A DNA stretch of 64,000 nt from Sutterella sp047777475 (GTDB taxonomy: Bacteria; Pseudomonadota; Gammaproteobacteria; Burkholderiales; Burkholderiaceae_F), in NCBI GenBank assembly GCA_047777475.1, contig JBKEET010000006.1:45072-109071 (forward strand), read 5' to 3'. The position numbers and the translations under genes are program-made. This document shows positions 44,097-53,045 of the stretch, in pieces. The notes beneath the pieces are model-generated. The model saw nothing but the letters and a program-made list of their open reading frames with translations. It did no database searches and was not told the origin of the DNA. Positions within the stretch are counted from its first letter, which is position 1. The number at the start of each line of letters is the position of its first letter.

Positions 44097-44456
44097 ATGA
44101 AACTCGCCGCTTTTGCAGCCATCTTCATGAGCGCCGCCCTTGCCGCCGGATCCGCCTTCGCCGCCGACGCGGGAGCGCAGAAGTTCCTCGCCGACCGCCA
44201 CGTCGCCAAGGGCGTGCAGTGCGCCTCGTGCCACGGCCCCGACGCGAAGAACCCCAAGGAACCCACGATCGAGACGTGCACGCAGTGCCATCCCACCAAG
44301 GCCCTCGTCGAGAAGACGAAAGGCGTGAAGCCCACCAACCCGCACACGTCGCCGCACTACCAGGACCAGCTCGAGTGCACGAACTGCCACCACGGCCACG
44401 AGGCACCCGAGGTCTTCTGCGACCAGTGCCACCAGTTCGGCTTCAAGGTGCCCTAA
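44097..44456 (+). CDS. Periplasmic tetraheme cytochrome c
   Basis: Encodes 119 aa. Signal peptide MKLAAFAAIFMSAALAAGSAFA, then four haem sites: CASCHG, CTQCHP, CTNCHH and CDQCHQ (about residues 42, 61, 98 and 109). This is the cytochrome c3-like/CXXCH domain found fused to or beside flavocytochrome c reductases. It should receive electrons from a CymA/NrfH-type quinol dehydrogenase and pass them to the FAD protein encoded 88 bp downstream or its paralogue at 37.6 kb. ATG 44097 has ACGGAGACAAC upstream. Confidence 0.92.
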   Translation: MKLAAFAAIFMSAALAAGSAFAADAGAQKFLADRHVAKGVQCASCHGPDAKNPKEPTIETCTQCHPTKALVEKTKGVKPTNPHTSPHYQDQLECTNCHHGHEAPEVFCDQCHQFGFKVP

Positions 44457-44544
44457 CCCGATTCAACGACCATTTCGTTCAGCAATGAGCTGACAGCCTG
44501 CCGGCGGTCAGGAACCGCCCAAGCAGATTTTTAGGAGAACAACC

Positions 44545-46075
44545 ATGACGAATCAGTCTCGCCGCAGCTTCCTCAAGACCGGCGCTCTCTTCGGAGCCGC
44601 CGCTGCCGCCCTCCGCGGCCAGCGCCCCGCTTTTTGCCGCCGAGCCCCAGAAGTGGGACGAAACCACCGGCTTCCTGATCATCGGCTCTGGCTTTGCCGG
44701 CCTGGCCGCCGCCCTTGAGGCGCACTACCTCGGCATGCCGAGCAACCAGATCACGATCCTTGAGAAGATGCCGACCCCGGGCGGCAACTCCATCATCAAC
44801 GGCGGCGCTGTCGCCGCCGCCGGCACCGACATGCAGAAGGCCGCCGGCATCAAGGACAATCCCGACCTGCTCTACGCCGACATCCTGAAGGCGGGCGGCG
44901 GACTCTGCCACAAGGAGCTCGCGCGCCACATCGCCGATGAATCGGTCGAGAACTTCTACTGGCTCCGCGACAAGATCGGCGTCAAGTTCAAGGCCGTGAC
45001 CTACCACGGCGGCCACTCGGTCAAGCGCAGCCACGCCGTGACGAACAACTCGGGCTCCGGCTTCATCATGCCGATGCTTGCCAAGCTCAAGGAATTCGGC
45101 ATCCAGCCGAGACTCCGCACGATTGTTGACCAGCTCATCGTCAACGACAAGCACTGCGTCGTCGGCGTGCGTGCCCGCACGGGCTATCGCTTCGGCAAGG
45201 AAGACTCCGGCAAGACCGTTTACATCCGCGCCGCCAAGGGCGTGCTGATCGCCGCCGGCGGCTTCGCTCAGAACGTCAAGTACCGCATGAGCCAGGATCC
45301 GCGCCTCGATGAGAAATTCACCTCGACGAACCATCCGGGCGCCACGGGCGAAATGATCATGGAAGCCCAGGAAATCGGTGCCAACACGGTGCAGATGGAC
45401 TGGATTCAGCTCGGCCCGTGGACCTCGCCTGACGAGAAGGGCTTCGGCGTTGCCCCGCTCTTCGTTGAGTCCTGCGTCGGCTACGGCCCGATGATCGACC
45501 CGGCCACCGGCAAGCGCTTCATCATGGAAACCGGCAACCGCAAGGTCCGCGCCGACGCCATCGTCGCGATCGGCCACCCCTGCCTCATCTACACGTGCGA
45601 AGCGAACGTGATGAACGAGATCGTCGGCAAGAACATGACGAAGGAACTCTTCGACCATGCCATGAAGACGAACGTCGTTCGCAAGTTCAACACGCTCAAG
45701 GAACTCGCCGACTTCTACAAGGTCCCCTACGACCAGCTCGAGAAGACGAACACCACGTTCAACGGCTACATGAAGGCGAAGAACGATCCTGAGTTCCACT
45801 GCAAGTTCTTCGACGACGCCACGCTCAACGAGAAGGGCCCGTTCTACGCCGTTCGCCTCTGGCCGCGCGTCCATCACTGCATGGGCGGCCTTGAGATCAA
45901 CGACAAGGCCCAGGTCATGAGCGTCCGCGGCAAGCCGATCAACGGCCTCTATGCCGCCGGCGAAGCCACGGGCGGCGTGCACGGCATGGTGCGTCTCGGC
46001 ACCGTCGCTGTCGCCGACTGCATGATTTTCGGACGCACGGCTGCTCGCACGGCTAACGCGTTCAAGGGCTGCTGA
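44545..46075 (+). pseudogene. Tat FAD-binding reductase, right copy, frameshifted in the signal peptide
   Basis: From ATG 44545 the frame begins MTNQSRRSFLKTGALFGAA like the left copy, then runs out of register. Removing one C from the CCC at 44609-44611 restores SAASAPLFAAEPQKWDETTG and a full 509-aa product; the locus is exactly 1 nt longer than the 1530-bp left copy. The rest, including the FAD site GSGFAGLAAALEA and the C-terminal GEATGGVHGMVRLG, is intact and nearly identical to the left copy. As read, no product with a Tat signal can be made except by ribosomal slippage. A sequencing error, recent inactivation or phase variation are all possible. Confidence 0.82.
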
Positions 46076-46169
46076 TTCCCTAAGCAGTTCCCTTTCCCAA
46101 GAAGGCCGATTTGGCCGGATCTGAGCGCAGCGGGCCGCTCTCCTCGCCCGCGCGCTCGCATAGATCAAT

Positions 46170-46199
46170 GGGCGGCTCCTCCCGGGCCGCCCTCTTTTT
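46170..46199 (+). terminator. Terminator after the right FAD copy
   Basis: GGGCGGC/GCCGCCC with a 9-nt loop, then TCTTTTTATC. Confidence 0.8.
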
Positions 46200-46339
46200 A
46201 TCTTCGTTTTTCCCCTGCTTTTCCCTGACGCGGTGCGATTGCGGGGCCGTCTCCGTCTACAATGCACGTCTGATACACGAACACAACGGCCGGGGCGTGC
46301 GGACGAAACGGCACGCGCCGGCAAAAGGAGACAAGCGAC

Positions 46340-47773
46340 ATGTGCACGACCGTCATCGTCGGCGAGAAAGCGAGCGCCGACGGCTCTTTCCTGCTTGCGC
46401 GCAGCGCCGACAGCAACGCGCTCAAGGCCCAGCATTTCATCATCCACGAAGCGGCCGACCGCGAGCCGGGCGCGATGTACCGCACGAAGGATCACGCGGG
46501 CGCGACGGCCTTTGAGTGGCCGCTCCCGCAGCACACGATGCGCTACACCACCGTCCCCAACTTCAAGACGGGCCTGCACGGCGCGTGCGGCTTCAACGAA
46601 GCGGGCGTCGGCGTCTCGGGCACCGAGTCGATCTTCGCGCGCGACGACGCGCTTGCCGTCGATCCCTACAACACCGAAAGCGGCATCACCGAGGACGACA
46701 TCGCCGACATCGTGCTGATGCAGGCAAAGAGCGCGCGCGAAGGCTGCGCGCTGCTCGGGCGCATCATCGAAGAAGTCGGCGCGGGCGAAGGCTTCGGCGT
46801 CGGGTTCATCGACGACCATGACTCGTGGTACCTCGAAACCGGCACGGGCCACCAGTGGATGGCCGTGAGGACGCCCGCCGACAAGTACCTCGCCTCCGCG
46901 AACCAGGGCCGCCTCAAGGAATACGTCCCGGGCCGCGCCGACATGATGGGCTCGAAGACCCTCATGGAATTCGCCGAGAAGAACGGCTTCTGGAAGCCCG
47001 CCGAAGGGCCGTTCGATTTTGCCGCTGCCTACACGCGCGACGACGGCCGCGACCGCATTTACAACGACCCGCGCGTCTGGGCGATCCAGAAGCGCTTCAA
47101 CCCGAGCCTCGAGCAGAAGCCGGACGAAGGCCGCAGCTTCCCGGTGTTCCTCGCGCCCGAAAAGAAGATCACGCCGCAGGACCTGATGGCCGTGATGCGC
47201 GACCACTACGAAGGCACGCCGCACGACCCGTACGCGGGCTCGAAGCTGCGCGGCGACGAGCCCTGGCGACCGGTGAGCGTCTTCCGCACCTACGAAGCGC
47301 ACGTGCTGCAGGTGCGCCCGGGCCTGCCCCGCGAGCTCGGCTGCGTGCTCTTCATGGCCTTCGGCATGGCCGACCTCTCGGTCTTCGTGCCCTACTACCA
47401 GGGCCTTGACGAGCTGCCGCTCAACTACAGGCTCGGCAACGCCGAGTGCGATCCGCTCTCGGCCTACTGGAAGTACCGCCGCCTGCAGACGCTCGTGATG
47501 ACGAACTACGACGCGCTCGCGCCGCGCGTCAAGGAAGCGTTCGCCGACTTCGAAAAGCGCACCGAGATCCGCCGCCGGGCGATGGAGGCCGAATACCTCG
47601 AGGTGGTGAAGACCGACGCCAAGGAAGCGCACCGCATCCTCAACCAGTTCAACCAGCGCGTCATCGCCGAGGCGCAGGCCTTGGCCGAGTGGCTCACCGA
47701 CGAGACGGTCACGAAGATGACCGAGCTCGTGCAGGACAGGGTCTACTTCAAGAACAACAAGAACAAGGACTGA
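46340..47773 (+). CDS. pepD: C69-family dipeptidase
   Basis: Encodes 477 aa of the peptidase C69 (U34) family, cytoplasmic dipeptidases with broad specificity. Cys2 of MCTTVIVGEKASADGS would be the N-terminal nucleophile after methionine removal. Also seen are the family segments ACGFNEAGVGVSGTES near residue 83 and FGVGFIDDHDSWYLETGTGHQW near 152. AAAGGAGACAAGCGAC precedes ATG 46340. It fits an organism that lives on peptides and amino acids. It is a single gene with its own terminator. Confidence 0.92.
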   Translation: MCTTVIVGEKASADGSFLLARSADSNALKAQHFIIHEAADREPGAMYRTKDHAGATAFEWPLPQHTMRYTTVPNFKTGLHGACGFNEAGVGVSGTESIFARDDALAVDPYNTESGITEDDIADIVLMQAKSAREGCALLGRIIEEVGAGEGFGVGFIDDHDSWYLETGTGHQWMAVRTPADKYLASANQGRLKEYVPGRADMMGSKTLMEFAEKNGFWKPAEGPFDFAAAYTRDDGRDRIYNDPRVWAIQKRFNPSLEQKPDEGRSFPVFLAPEKKITPQDLMAVMRDHYEGTPHDPYAGSKLRGDEPWRPVSVFRTYEAHVLQVRPGLPRELGCVLFMAFGMADLSVFVPYYQGLDELPLNYRLGNAECDPLSAYWKYRRLQTLVMTNYDALAPRVKEAFADFEKRTEIRRRAMEAEYLEVVKTDAKEAHRILNQFNQRVIAEAQALAEWLTDETVTKMTELVQDRVYFKNNKNKD

Positions 47774-47795
47774 TCGATCTGATCATCCGTTAAGC

Positions 47796-47834
47796 AAGCC
47801 GCGCCCGGCCGCAGAAGCCGGAGCGCGGCTTTTT
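47796..47834 (+). terminator. Terminator after the dipeptidase
   Basis: GCCGCGCCCGGC pairs with GCCGGAGCGCGGC with one bulge, loop of about 6 nt, then TTTTTCG. Confidence 0.85.
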
Positions 47835-47909
47835 CGTCTTCGGCTGCACGCCTGACAGAACCGAAGAAAAAATCGGCGTCCGGAGACGCCGATGGAAAGA
47901 CGATTTTTT

Positions 47910-48857
47910 TCAGAGATCCCCTTCGGGAACTCTTTCTTTTGCACTGCCCCGCCTTTTGCCCTTCTTTTGGCTTTCCGAGCCCTTGAAGAGCACGAACACC
48001 GTGGCGAAGATGAGCAGGCCGCCGATCACCTCGGCCGTCGTGAACGACATGCCAAGGAGCAGCACCGAGAGGATCACGGCCGAGAGCGGCTCGAAGCACA
48101 CCAGGATCGAGGTGACCGCGGGCGGAATGAACTCGAGGCTCTTCATATAGAGCACGAAGGCGAGCGCCGTGCCGATCACGCCGACGTAGCCGACGAGCGC
48201 CGCAAGCTCCGGTGTCCACTCGACGTCAATCCGGGTGAACGGATGGATGGCAAACGAGAGCGCGCCCGAAAAGAGCATGCCCCACCCGACGAGCACGAGG
48301 GAGCCTTCGCGCTTGAGAGCCCTTATCGGCTGCACGACGGTCACCGCGAGGAGAACGCCCGAAATGAGGCCCCAGAGCACGCCCGCCGCCGACATCTCGG
48401 CAAAATCGAAGCGCCCCTTCGTGACGATGAGCGCCGTGCCGGCCATGGCGAGCACGAAGCTCACGAGCTCCGGGCGGCTGATGGGCTTGCCGGTGTGCCA
48501 CGCTTCCCAGAGGATGACAAAGAGCGGAGACACCATGAGGATCACGGCGGCCACCGCGGCGCTCGAGGCGGAAATCGAAAGGAAGAAGCAGAAGTGCGAG
48601 CAGAAGATCGTGACGCCGTAGACCGCGGTGTCGATCAGGAGGCGGCGGTGGGAAAAGAGCGTCTTCACGTTCCGGCGGGCGATGAAGAGCGAAAGCAGCG
48701 CAAGGAGCACGCCGGCGATCTCCGTCCTGAGGCACACCATGTCGAGCGCCGTGAGGCCCGAGGCGCTCATCGCCGCCTGCACGGCCACGCCCATTGAGCC
48801 CCAGCAGAAGCCCGCGGCACCCGCCATCAAAAAGCCTTTGAGAGTCTGCGACCGCAT
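47910..48857 (-). CDS. EamA-family transporter, paralogue 1
   Basis: Encodes 315 aa with ten membrane helices in two EamA repeats. It starts MRSQTLKGFLMAGAAGFCWGSMGVAVQAAM and has the conserved SSAAVAAVILMVSPLFVILWE at the end of the first repeat and TSILVCFEPLSAVILSVLLLG in the second. A short basic tail (KKGKRRGSAKER) is cytoplasmic. I chose ATG 48857, preceded by GGGAG 8 nt upstream, although the frame stays open further up into the paralogous neighbour's promoter region. Nearly identical in layout to the next two EamA genes. Cargo unknown; amino acid or drug export is usual. Confidence 0.92.
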   Translation of the reverse strand: MRSQTLKGFLMAGAAGFCWGSMGVAVQAAMSASGLTALDMVCLRTEIAGVLLALLSLFIARRNVKTLFSHRRLLIDTAVYGVTIFCSHFCFFLSISASSAAVAAVILMVSPLFVILWEAWHTGKPISRPELVSFVLAMAGTALIVTKGRFDFAEMSAAGVLWGLISGVLLAVTVVQPIRALKREGSLVLVGWGMLFSGALSFAIHPFTRIDVEWTPELAALVGYVGVIGTALAFVLYMKSLEFIPPAVTSILVCFEPLSAVILSVLLLGMSFTTAEVIGGLLIFATVFVLFKGSESQKKGKRRGSAKERVPEGDL

Positions 48858-49009
48858 AGCGTCTCCCCCGCCGTCGCCGCCAAAGGCCGTCCCAAAATTG
48901 CCCCGGAAGTGTCCGGGGCTGCAGCAGAAAAGATCGGCCCGAAGCGGCACCGCAAAAAGTGAAAAGCCGCCTCCGGCAGCCGCAGCCGGAAGCGGCGATG
49001 CAAAGTCCC

Positions 49010-49930
49010 CTATTCGGCCTCGACGCGCTCTTTGTCGGGCTTGCCCTTCGAGCCCTTGAAGAGCACGAAGACCGTGGCGAAGATCAGGAGGCCGCCGATC
49101 ACCTCGGCCGTCGTGAACGACATGCCAAGGAGCAGCACCGAGAGGATCACGGCCGAGAGCGGCTCGAAGCACACCAGGATCGACGTGACCGCGGGCGAGA
49201 TGTAGGCAAGGCTCTTCGTGTAGAGCACGAAGGCGAGCGCCGTGCCGATCACGCCGATGTAGGCGACCATGCCGGCGAGCTGCGGCGTCCACTCGGCGTC
49301 AGAGCCCGGGAACGGATCGACGAAGAAGGAAAGCGCACCCGAGAAGAGCATGCCCCACCCGACGAGCACGAGCGAGCCCTCGCGCTGCAGGGCCCGGATC
49401 GGCTGCACGACGGCAGCGCCCGCGAAGACGCTCGAGATGAGGCCCCAGGCCGCACCCGCAATCGACATCTCGGAAAAGTCGAGGTGCCCTTTCGTGATGA
49501 TGAGCACCGTGCCCGCGAGCGCGAGCACGAAGCTCACGAACTCGGCGGGACTGATGGGCTTCTTCGTGCGGAAGGCCACCCAGAGGATGACGACGAGCGG
49601 CGAGAGCATGAGGATCACCGCGGCCATGGCGGCGCTCGAAGCGGAAATCGAGAGGAAGAACGTGTAGTGCGCGCAGAAGACGATCACGCCGTAAAGGGCC
49701 GTGTCGAGCATGAGGCGCTTGTCGGAAAAAAGCGTTTTCACGCTCGCGCGCGCCGCAAAAAGCGAAAAGAGCGAAAGCAGGACGCCCGCGATGATCGTGC
49801 GCAGGCACACCAGATCGAGCGCCGTGAGGCTCGACTCCTGCATCGACGCCTGCACCGCCACGCCCATCGAGCCCCAGCAGAAGCCGGCAACCATTGCCAG
49901 CAAAAATCCCTTCAGTGTCTGCGAATGCAT
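49010..49930 (-). CDS. EamA-family transporter, paralogue 2
   Basis: Encodes 306 aa with ten membrane helices. The start MHSQTLKGFLLAMVAGFCWGSMGVAVQASM differs from paralogue 1 in only a few positions, and the last 60 residues (TSILVCFEPLSAVILSVLLLG onward) are almost the same, so this is a tandem duplication. ATG 49930 has GGGGAGAGC before it. The two genes are separated by 152 bp and read in the same direction, so they may be co-transcribed. Upstream, an IS110 element separates it from paralogue 3. Confidence 0.92.
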   Translation of the reverse strand: MHSQTLKGFLLAMVAGFCWGSMGVAVQASMQESSLTALDLVCLRTIIAGVLLSLFSLFAARASVKTLFSDKRLMLDTALYGVIVFCAHYTFFLSISASSAAMAAVILMLSPLVVILWVAFRTKKPISPAEFVSFVLALAGTVLIITKGHLDFSEMSIAGAAWGLISSVFAGAAVVQPIRALQREGSLVLVGWGMLFSGALSFFVDPFPGSDAEWTPQLAGMVAYIGVIGTALAFVLYTKSLAYISPAVTSILVCFEPLSAVILSVLLLGMSFTTAEVIGGLLIFATVFVLFKGSKGKPDKERVEAE

Positions 49931-49983
49931 GCTCTCCCCGCTTTAAAGTAAAAACGGCGCTTTCGTTTCGCACAAAAATAAGA

Positions 49984-51868
49984 TGAAGGGCCTTCGATAA
50001 CGGAGGCCCTGATTTTTGCGGGGAAGGCCTGACTTCACCCGCTATGATGAAGACGGAGAAGAGTCCGGAGCCGGATCACTGCGTCAGTTTTTTTGGAGTT
50101 TTATCTCCGTACAAAAATTGCAGTCTCAGGCCTTCGCACCCCCAATTGCACTCTCCCGAAAGGGAAGTAGGCGCATAAGAAAATGAGTTCACTCTCGTGA
50201 ATCTTAGGTGGCTGAAAGGCCCGTGCCTTTATCCGGGCGGACTCTTCGAGATCCCCACTTTTAGAAGGAGAGGATCATGAGTAAGTCTACTCGGAAACCC
50301 ACCGACACGGCTACGGCAGCGAACCCGCAAAACGTTGTCGAAGCCGTCTATTCATCCGCCATCGGCGTCGATGTCCACTGCGAACTTTTGGTTTGCTGTT
50401 TTCAATACATCGATGCCCATTCCTCAATTCACACGGAACTGCGCAGTTTCGGCACAAGAAGGTCGGAGCTGGAAAAGTTCGCAGGATGGTGCCGGAAATG
50501 CAGGCCGGAAACCATAGTGATGGAATCCACCGGCGTCCTTTGGAAGAGCCCGTACGCAGCTCTCGAAAGCGTCGGTTTCAACGCTTCATCGCTTACCCTC
50601 GTCAATGCCCGGGACGTTAAAGCTGCCATCGGCCGCAAAACAGATCAGCAGGATGCCCGGCGCCTGGCCGAACTGGCCAGGATGGGAACGCTGAAGAAAT
50701 CGTTTATCCCTCCGCCGGATTTCCGGCTGATGAGGGAATTGGCCCGGCGCTATCAGAAACTGAAAAGCCATTACGCCTCTCACGTCAATGCCCTGCACAA
50801 ACTGATGGATTCCGCAGGTTTTCGAGCCGCATCGGTATTCAGCGATATCCGCGGCACCAGCGCAACCAATATCCTGAGAGCCAAGATTTTGGGAGAAGGC
50901 AACTTCGAACAGTGCGTGGAAAACAATTCGCGCAGGCTGAGAAAAGCAACGCCCGAAGAAATCATTGACGCACTAAATTTCGACCTTGATCCGCTCCTCA
51001 GAGCCCAGATCGCCGATGAAATGCTGGCCATGGACCGAGAACTTGCGTTGGCAGAGCAGACGATGCTGCGCCTGGCAAAACTCCAGGCTCCCTATCAAAA
51101 GCAGATTGAACTGCTGAAAACGATACCGTGCATTAAAGAAACCGCTGCAAGACTCATCTTTGCCGAACTGTGCGATGACCTGAAGCAGCATTTCGACAGC
51201 TCCGAAAAGTTTTGCTCCTGGATGGGCATCTGCCCGGGGAACAACATCTCGGCCAACGTGCGCTATTCCGGCCACGCAGCCAAGGGCAACAAATGGCTGA
51301 GGCGAGTGCTGGTCGAATGTGCCCACGGGGTGAGAATGAGCAAAAACTCACTGTCGGATCGGGTCATGGAATGGAAATTGCGGCGAGGAACTTTGCGCGC
51401 CGTAGTTGCCGCTGCCCATTTGCTCGCCAGAATCATTTACAGCATTCTGGTTTCCGGGAAAAGCTACATTCCTTACGCAACGGATAAAGTACGGGCTTTA
51501 ACCGCAAAGCGGACTCTGCAGAATGCGAAGCTCTTTGCTAAGAATGCGGATGACGAAGAGATTCGCGAAAAGATGTCGGAGGTAGCCGAAGAGATCAAAA
51601 CACTGGTCAAAAAGGCTCGAAGGACCAAGCGTACGAGGGTTCTGACAAGCTGATTGGCAGGGAAAAACTGCTTGCAATGCTGCCTTTCCGGAGGCGGCAG
51701 GGATTTTTGTTTGCTGCTGTTTTTCTCCGTCTTCATAAGAAAAACGGAAGCGCCGCACTCGATTGTATCACGAAGCGATTTTTTGCAAATTCGCCGAAAT
51801 GTATGCGGGACAAGGGATTCAGAGATTCTGAAGCCGCCTTCGGCGGCACTGAAGTTATCTCGTTTTAA
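49984..51868 (+). mobile_element. IS110-family insertion sequence (ends not resolved)
   Basis: A transposase gene is flanked by about 260-290 bp of non-coding DNA on the left and about 215 bp on the right, set between two EamA paralogues. IS110 elements lack the long terminal inverted repeats of other families, so exact ends cannot be read here; the limits given are the largest plausible ones. The left non-coding part is structured (for example CCCGAAAGGG near 50155 and GGCCCGTGCCTTTATCCGGGC near 50218) and could encode the bridge RNA that directs IS110 recombination. Confidence 0.7.
50277..51653 (+). CDS. IS110-family transposase
   Basis: Encodes 458 aa. The N-terminal RuvC-like DEDD domain shows IGVDVHCELLVC (first Asp near residue 25), TIVMESTG (Glu near 82) and GRKTDQQDARRLAELARMG (two Asp near 122-126). 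The C-terminal Tnp domain has LLKTIPCIKETAA and CPGNNISANVRYSGHAAKGNKWLRRVLVECA with the catalytic serine. It starts at ATG 50277 with AGAAGGAGAGGATC upstream. The family is normally 300-450 aa, so this one is long, with an extra basic C-terminal tail. The frame is intact and the element may be active. Confidence 0.95.
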   Translation: MSKSTRKPTDTATAANPQNVVEAVYSSAIGVDVHCELLVCCFQYIDAHSSIHTELRSFGTRRSELEKFAGWCRKCRPETIVMESTGVLWKSPYAALESVGFNASSLTLVNARDVKAAIGRKTDQQDARRLAELARMGTLKKSFIPPPDFRLMRELARRYQKLKSHYASHVNALHKLMDSAGFRAASVFSDIRGTSATNILRAKILGEGNFEQCVENNSRRLRKATPEEIIDALNFDLDPLLRAQIADEMLAMDRELALAEQTMLRLAKLQAPYQKQIELLKTIPCIKETAARLIFAELCDDLKQHFDSSEKFCSWMGICPGNNISANVRYSGHAAKGNKWLRRVLVECAHGVRMSKNSLSDRVMEWKLRRGTLRAVVAAAHLLARIIYSILVSGKSYIPYATDKVRALTAKRTLQNAKLFAKNADDEEIREKMSEVAEEIKTLVKKARRTKRTRVLTS

Positions 51869-51886
51869 ATCCCGTGCGGGATCTTT
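51869..51886 (-). terminator. Short hairpin at the end of EamA paralogue 3
   Basis: ATCCCG/CGGGAT with a 2-nt centre directly after the stop codon, followed on the minus strand by TTAAAACG. GCCGCC-TTC-GGCGGC 20 bp further may help. Confidence 0.45.
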
Positions 51887-52782
51887 TAAGAAGCCTCGGG
51901 CGAGCCCTTGAAGAGCACGAAGACCATCGCGAAGATCATGAGGCCGCCGATCACCTCGGCCGCGTTGAACGACATGCCGAGGAGCAGCACCGAAAGGAGC
52001 ACGGCCGAGAGCGGCTCGAAGCAGACCAGGATCGAAGTGACCGCGGGCGCGACGTACTTGAGGCTCTGCATGTAGAGCACAAAGGCGAGCGCCGTGCCGA
52101 CGGCGGCGATGTAGGCGACGCCGCCGATGAGCTCAGGCGTCCAGGCAGCGTCTATCGCCGTGACGGGATGAAAGAGCATCGAGAGCCCGCCCGAAAAGAG
52201 CATGCCCCACCCTACGAGCACGGCAGACCCCTCGCGCTTCAGGGCGTTGATCGGCTGCACGACGGTCGCGGCCGAGAGCACCGCGCAGAGCAGGCCCCAG
52301 AGCGCGCCCGCAATCGACATCTCGGAAAAATCGAAGCGCCCTTTCGTGATGATGAGCACCGTGCCCGCCAAGGCGAGCACGAAGGCGGCCGCCTCGCTGC
52401 GGCTCACGGGCTTGCGCGTGCGCAGCGCCGTCCAAAAGATCACGAAGAGCGGCGAGACCATGATGATCACGGCCGCCATGGCGGCACTCGAAGCGCGGAT
52501 CGATTCGAAAAACGCGAGGTGCGAGCAGAAAACAAGGACGCCGTAGAGCGCCGTGTCGAAAATGAGCCGACGGTCCGTAAGGAGCGTCTTCACGCCCGCG
52601 CGGTCGACCAGCAGCGTGAAGAGCGTCAGGAGCAGCCCCGCCCCTACGGTGCGCAGGCAGACGAGGTCGAGCGGCGTGAGCGAGCTCTGCGTCATCATCG
52701 CCTGCACCGCAACGCCCATCGAGCCCCAGCAGAAGCCCGCGGCCGCCGCAAGCAGGAAGCCTTTCGCCGAAGACGGCAGCAT
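51886..52782 (-). CDS. EamA-family transporter, paralogue 3
   Basis: Encodes 298 aa with ten membrane helices. It shares GFCWGSMGVAVQAMM and TSILVCFEPLSAVLLSVLLLG with paralogues 1 and 2 but is more diverged in the loops, so it is the oldest branch of the cluster. ATG 52782 has GGAGG 8 nt upstream; an in-frame start 13 codons earlier has nothing comparable. The IS110 element lies between its 3' end and paralogue 2. Confidence 0.92.
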   Translation of the reverse strand: MLPSSAKGFLLAAAAGFCWGSMGVAVQAMMTQSSLTPLDLVCLRTVGAGLLLTLFTLLVDRAGVKTLLTDRRLIFDTALYGVLVFCSHLAFFESIRASSAAMAAVIIMVSPLFVIFWTALRTRKPVSRSEAAAFVLALAGTVLIITKGRFDFSEMSIAGALWGLLCAVLSAATVVQPINALKREGSAVLVGWGMLFSGGLSMLFHPVTAIDAAWTPELIGGVAYIAAVGTALAFVLYMQSLKYVAPAVTSILVCFEPLSAVLLSVLLLGMSFNAAEVIGGLMIFAMVFVLFKGSPEAS

Positions 52783-52906
52783 GCTGAACCTCCGCGCGCC
52801 CTGTGCGCTCAAAGAAACCAAAGGGAAAACTGCGCGGATTCTAGCACCCGGCCTTTCGCCGCCCGGCGCGCCGCGGCGGGCGAAAGAGCGGCGGAAAGCA
52901 GAATTA

Positions 52907-52994
52907 AGTTCCCGATCGAAACCTCGCCAAAAGAAAATCCCCTGCTTTTCAGCAATGCGGGTTTCAGACGCCGATCAGTGCATGATCGGGAACT
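52907..52994. repeat. Inverted repeat AGTTCCCGATC ... GATCGGGAACT
   Basis: Perfect 11-bp arms at 52907-52917 and 52984-52994 separated by 66 bp, in the gap between EamA paralogue 3 and the response regulator gene. The same word with one more base on each side (AAGTTCCCGATCG) recurs at about 61801-61813. It could be a small dispersed element or a pair of regulator sites. Confidence 0.4.
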
Positions 52995-53045
52995 ATAAGC
53001 AGCGCTGTTGATTCTGCCGCAGCGCCGCCGGGGACGGGATCGGGC

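Noticed and set aside
44573..47632. A minus-strand open frame of about 1000 codons across the FAD gene and dipeptidase
   Set aside because: Same shadow effect; it crosses a terminator and two unrelated plus-strand genes and has no ribosome binding site.
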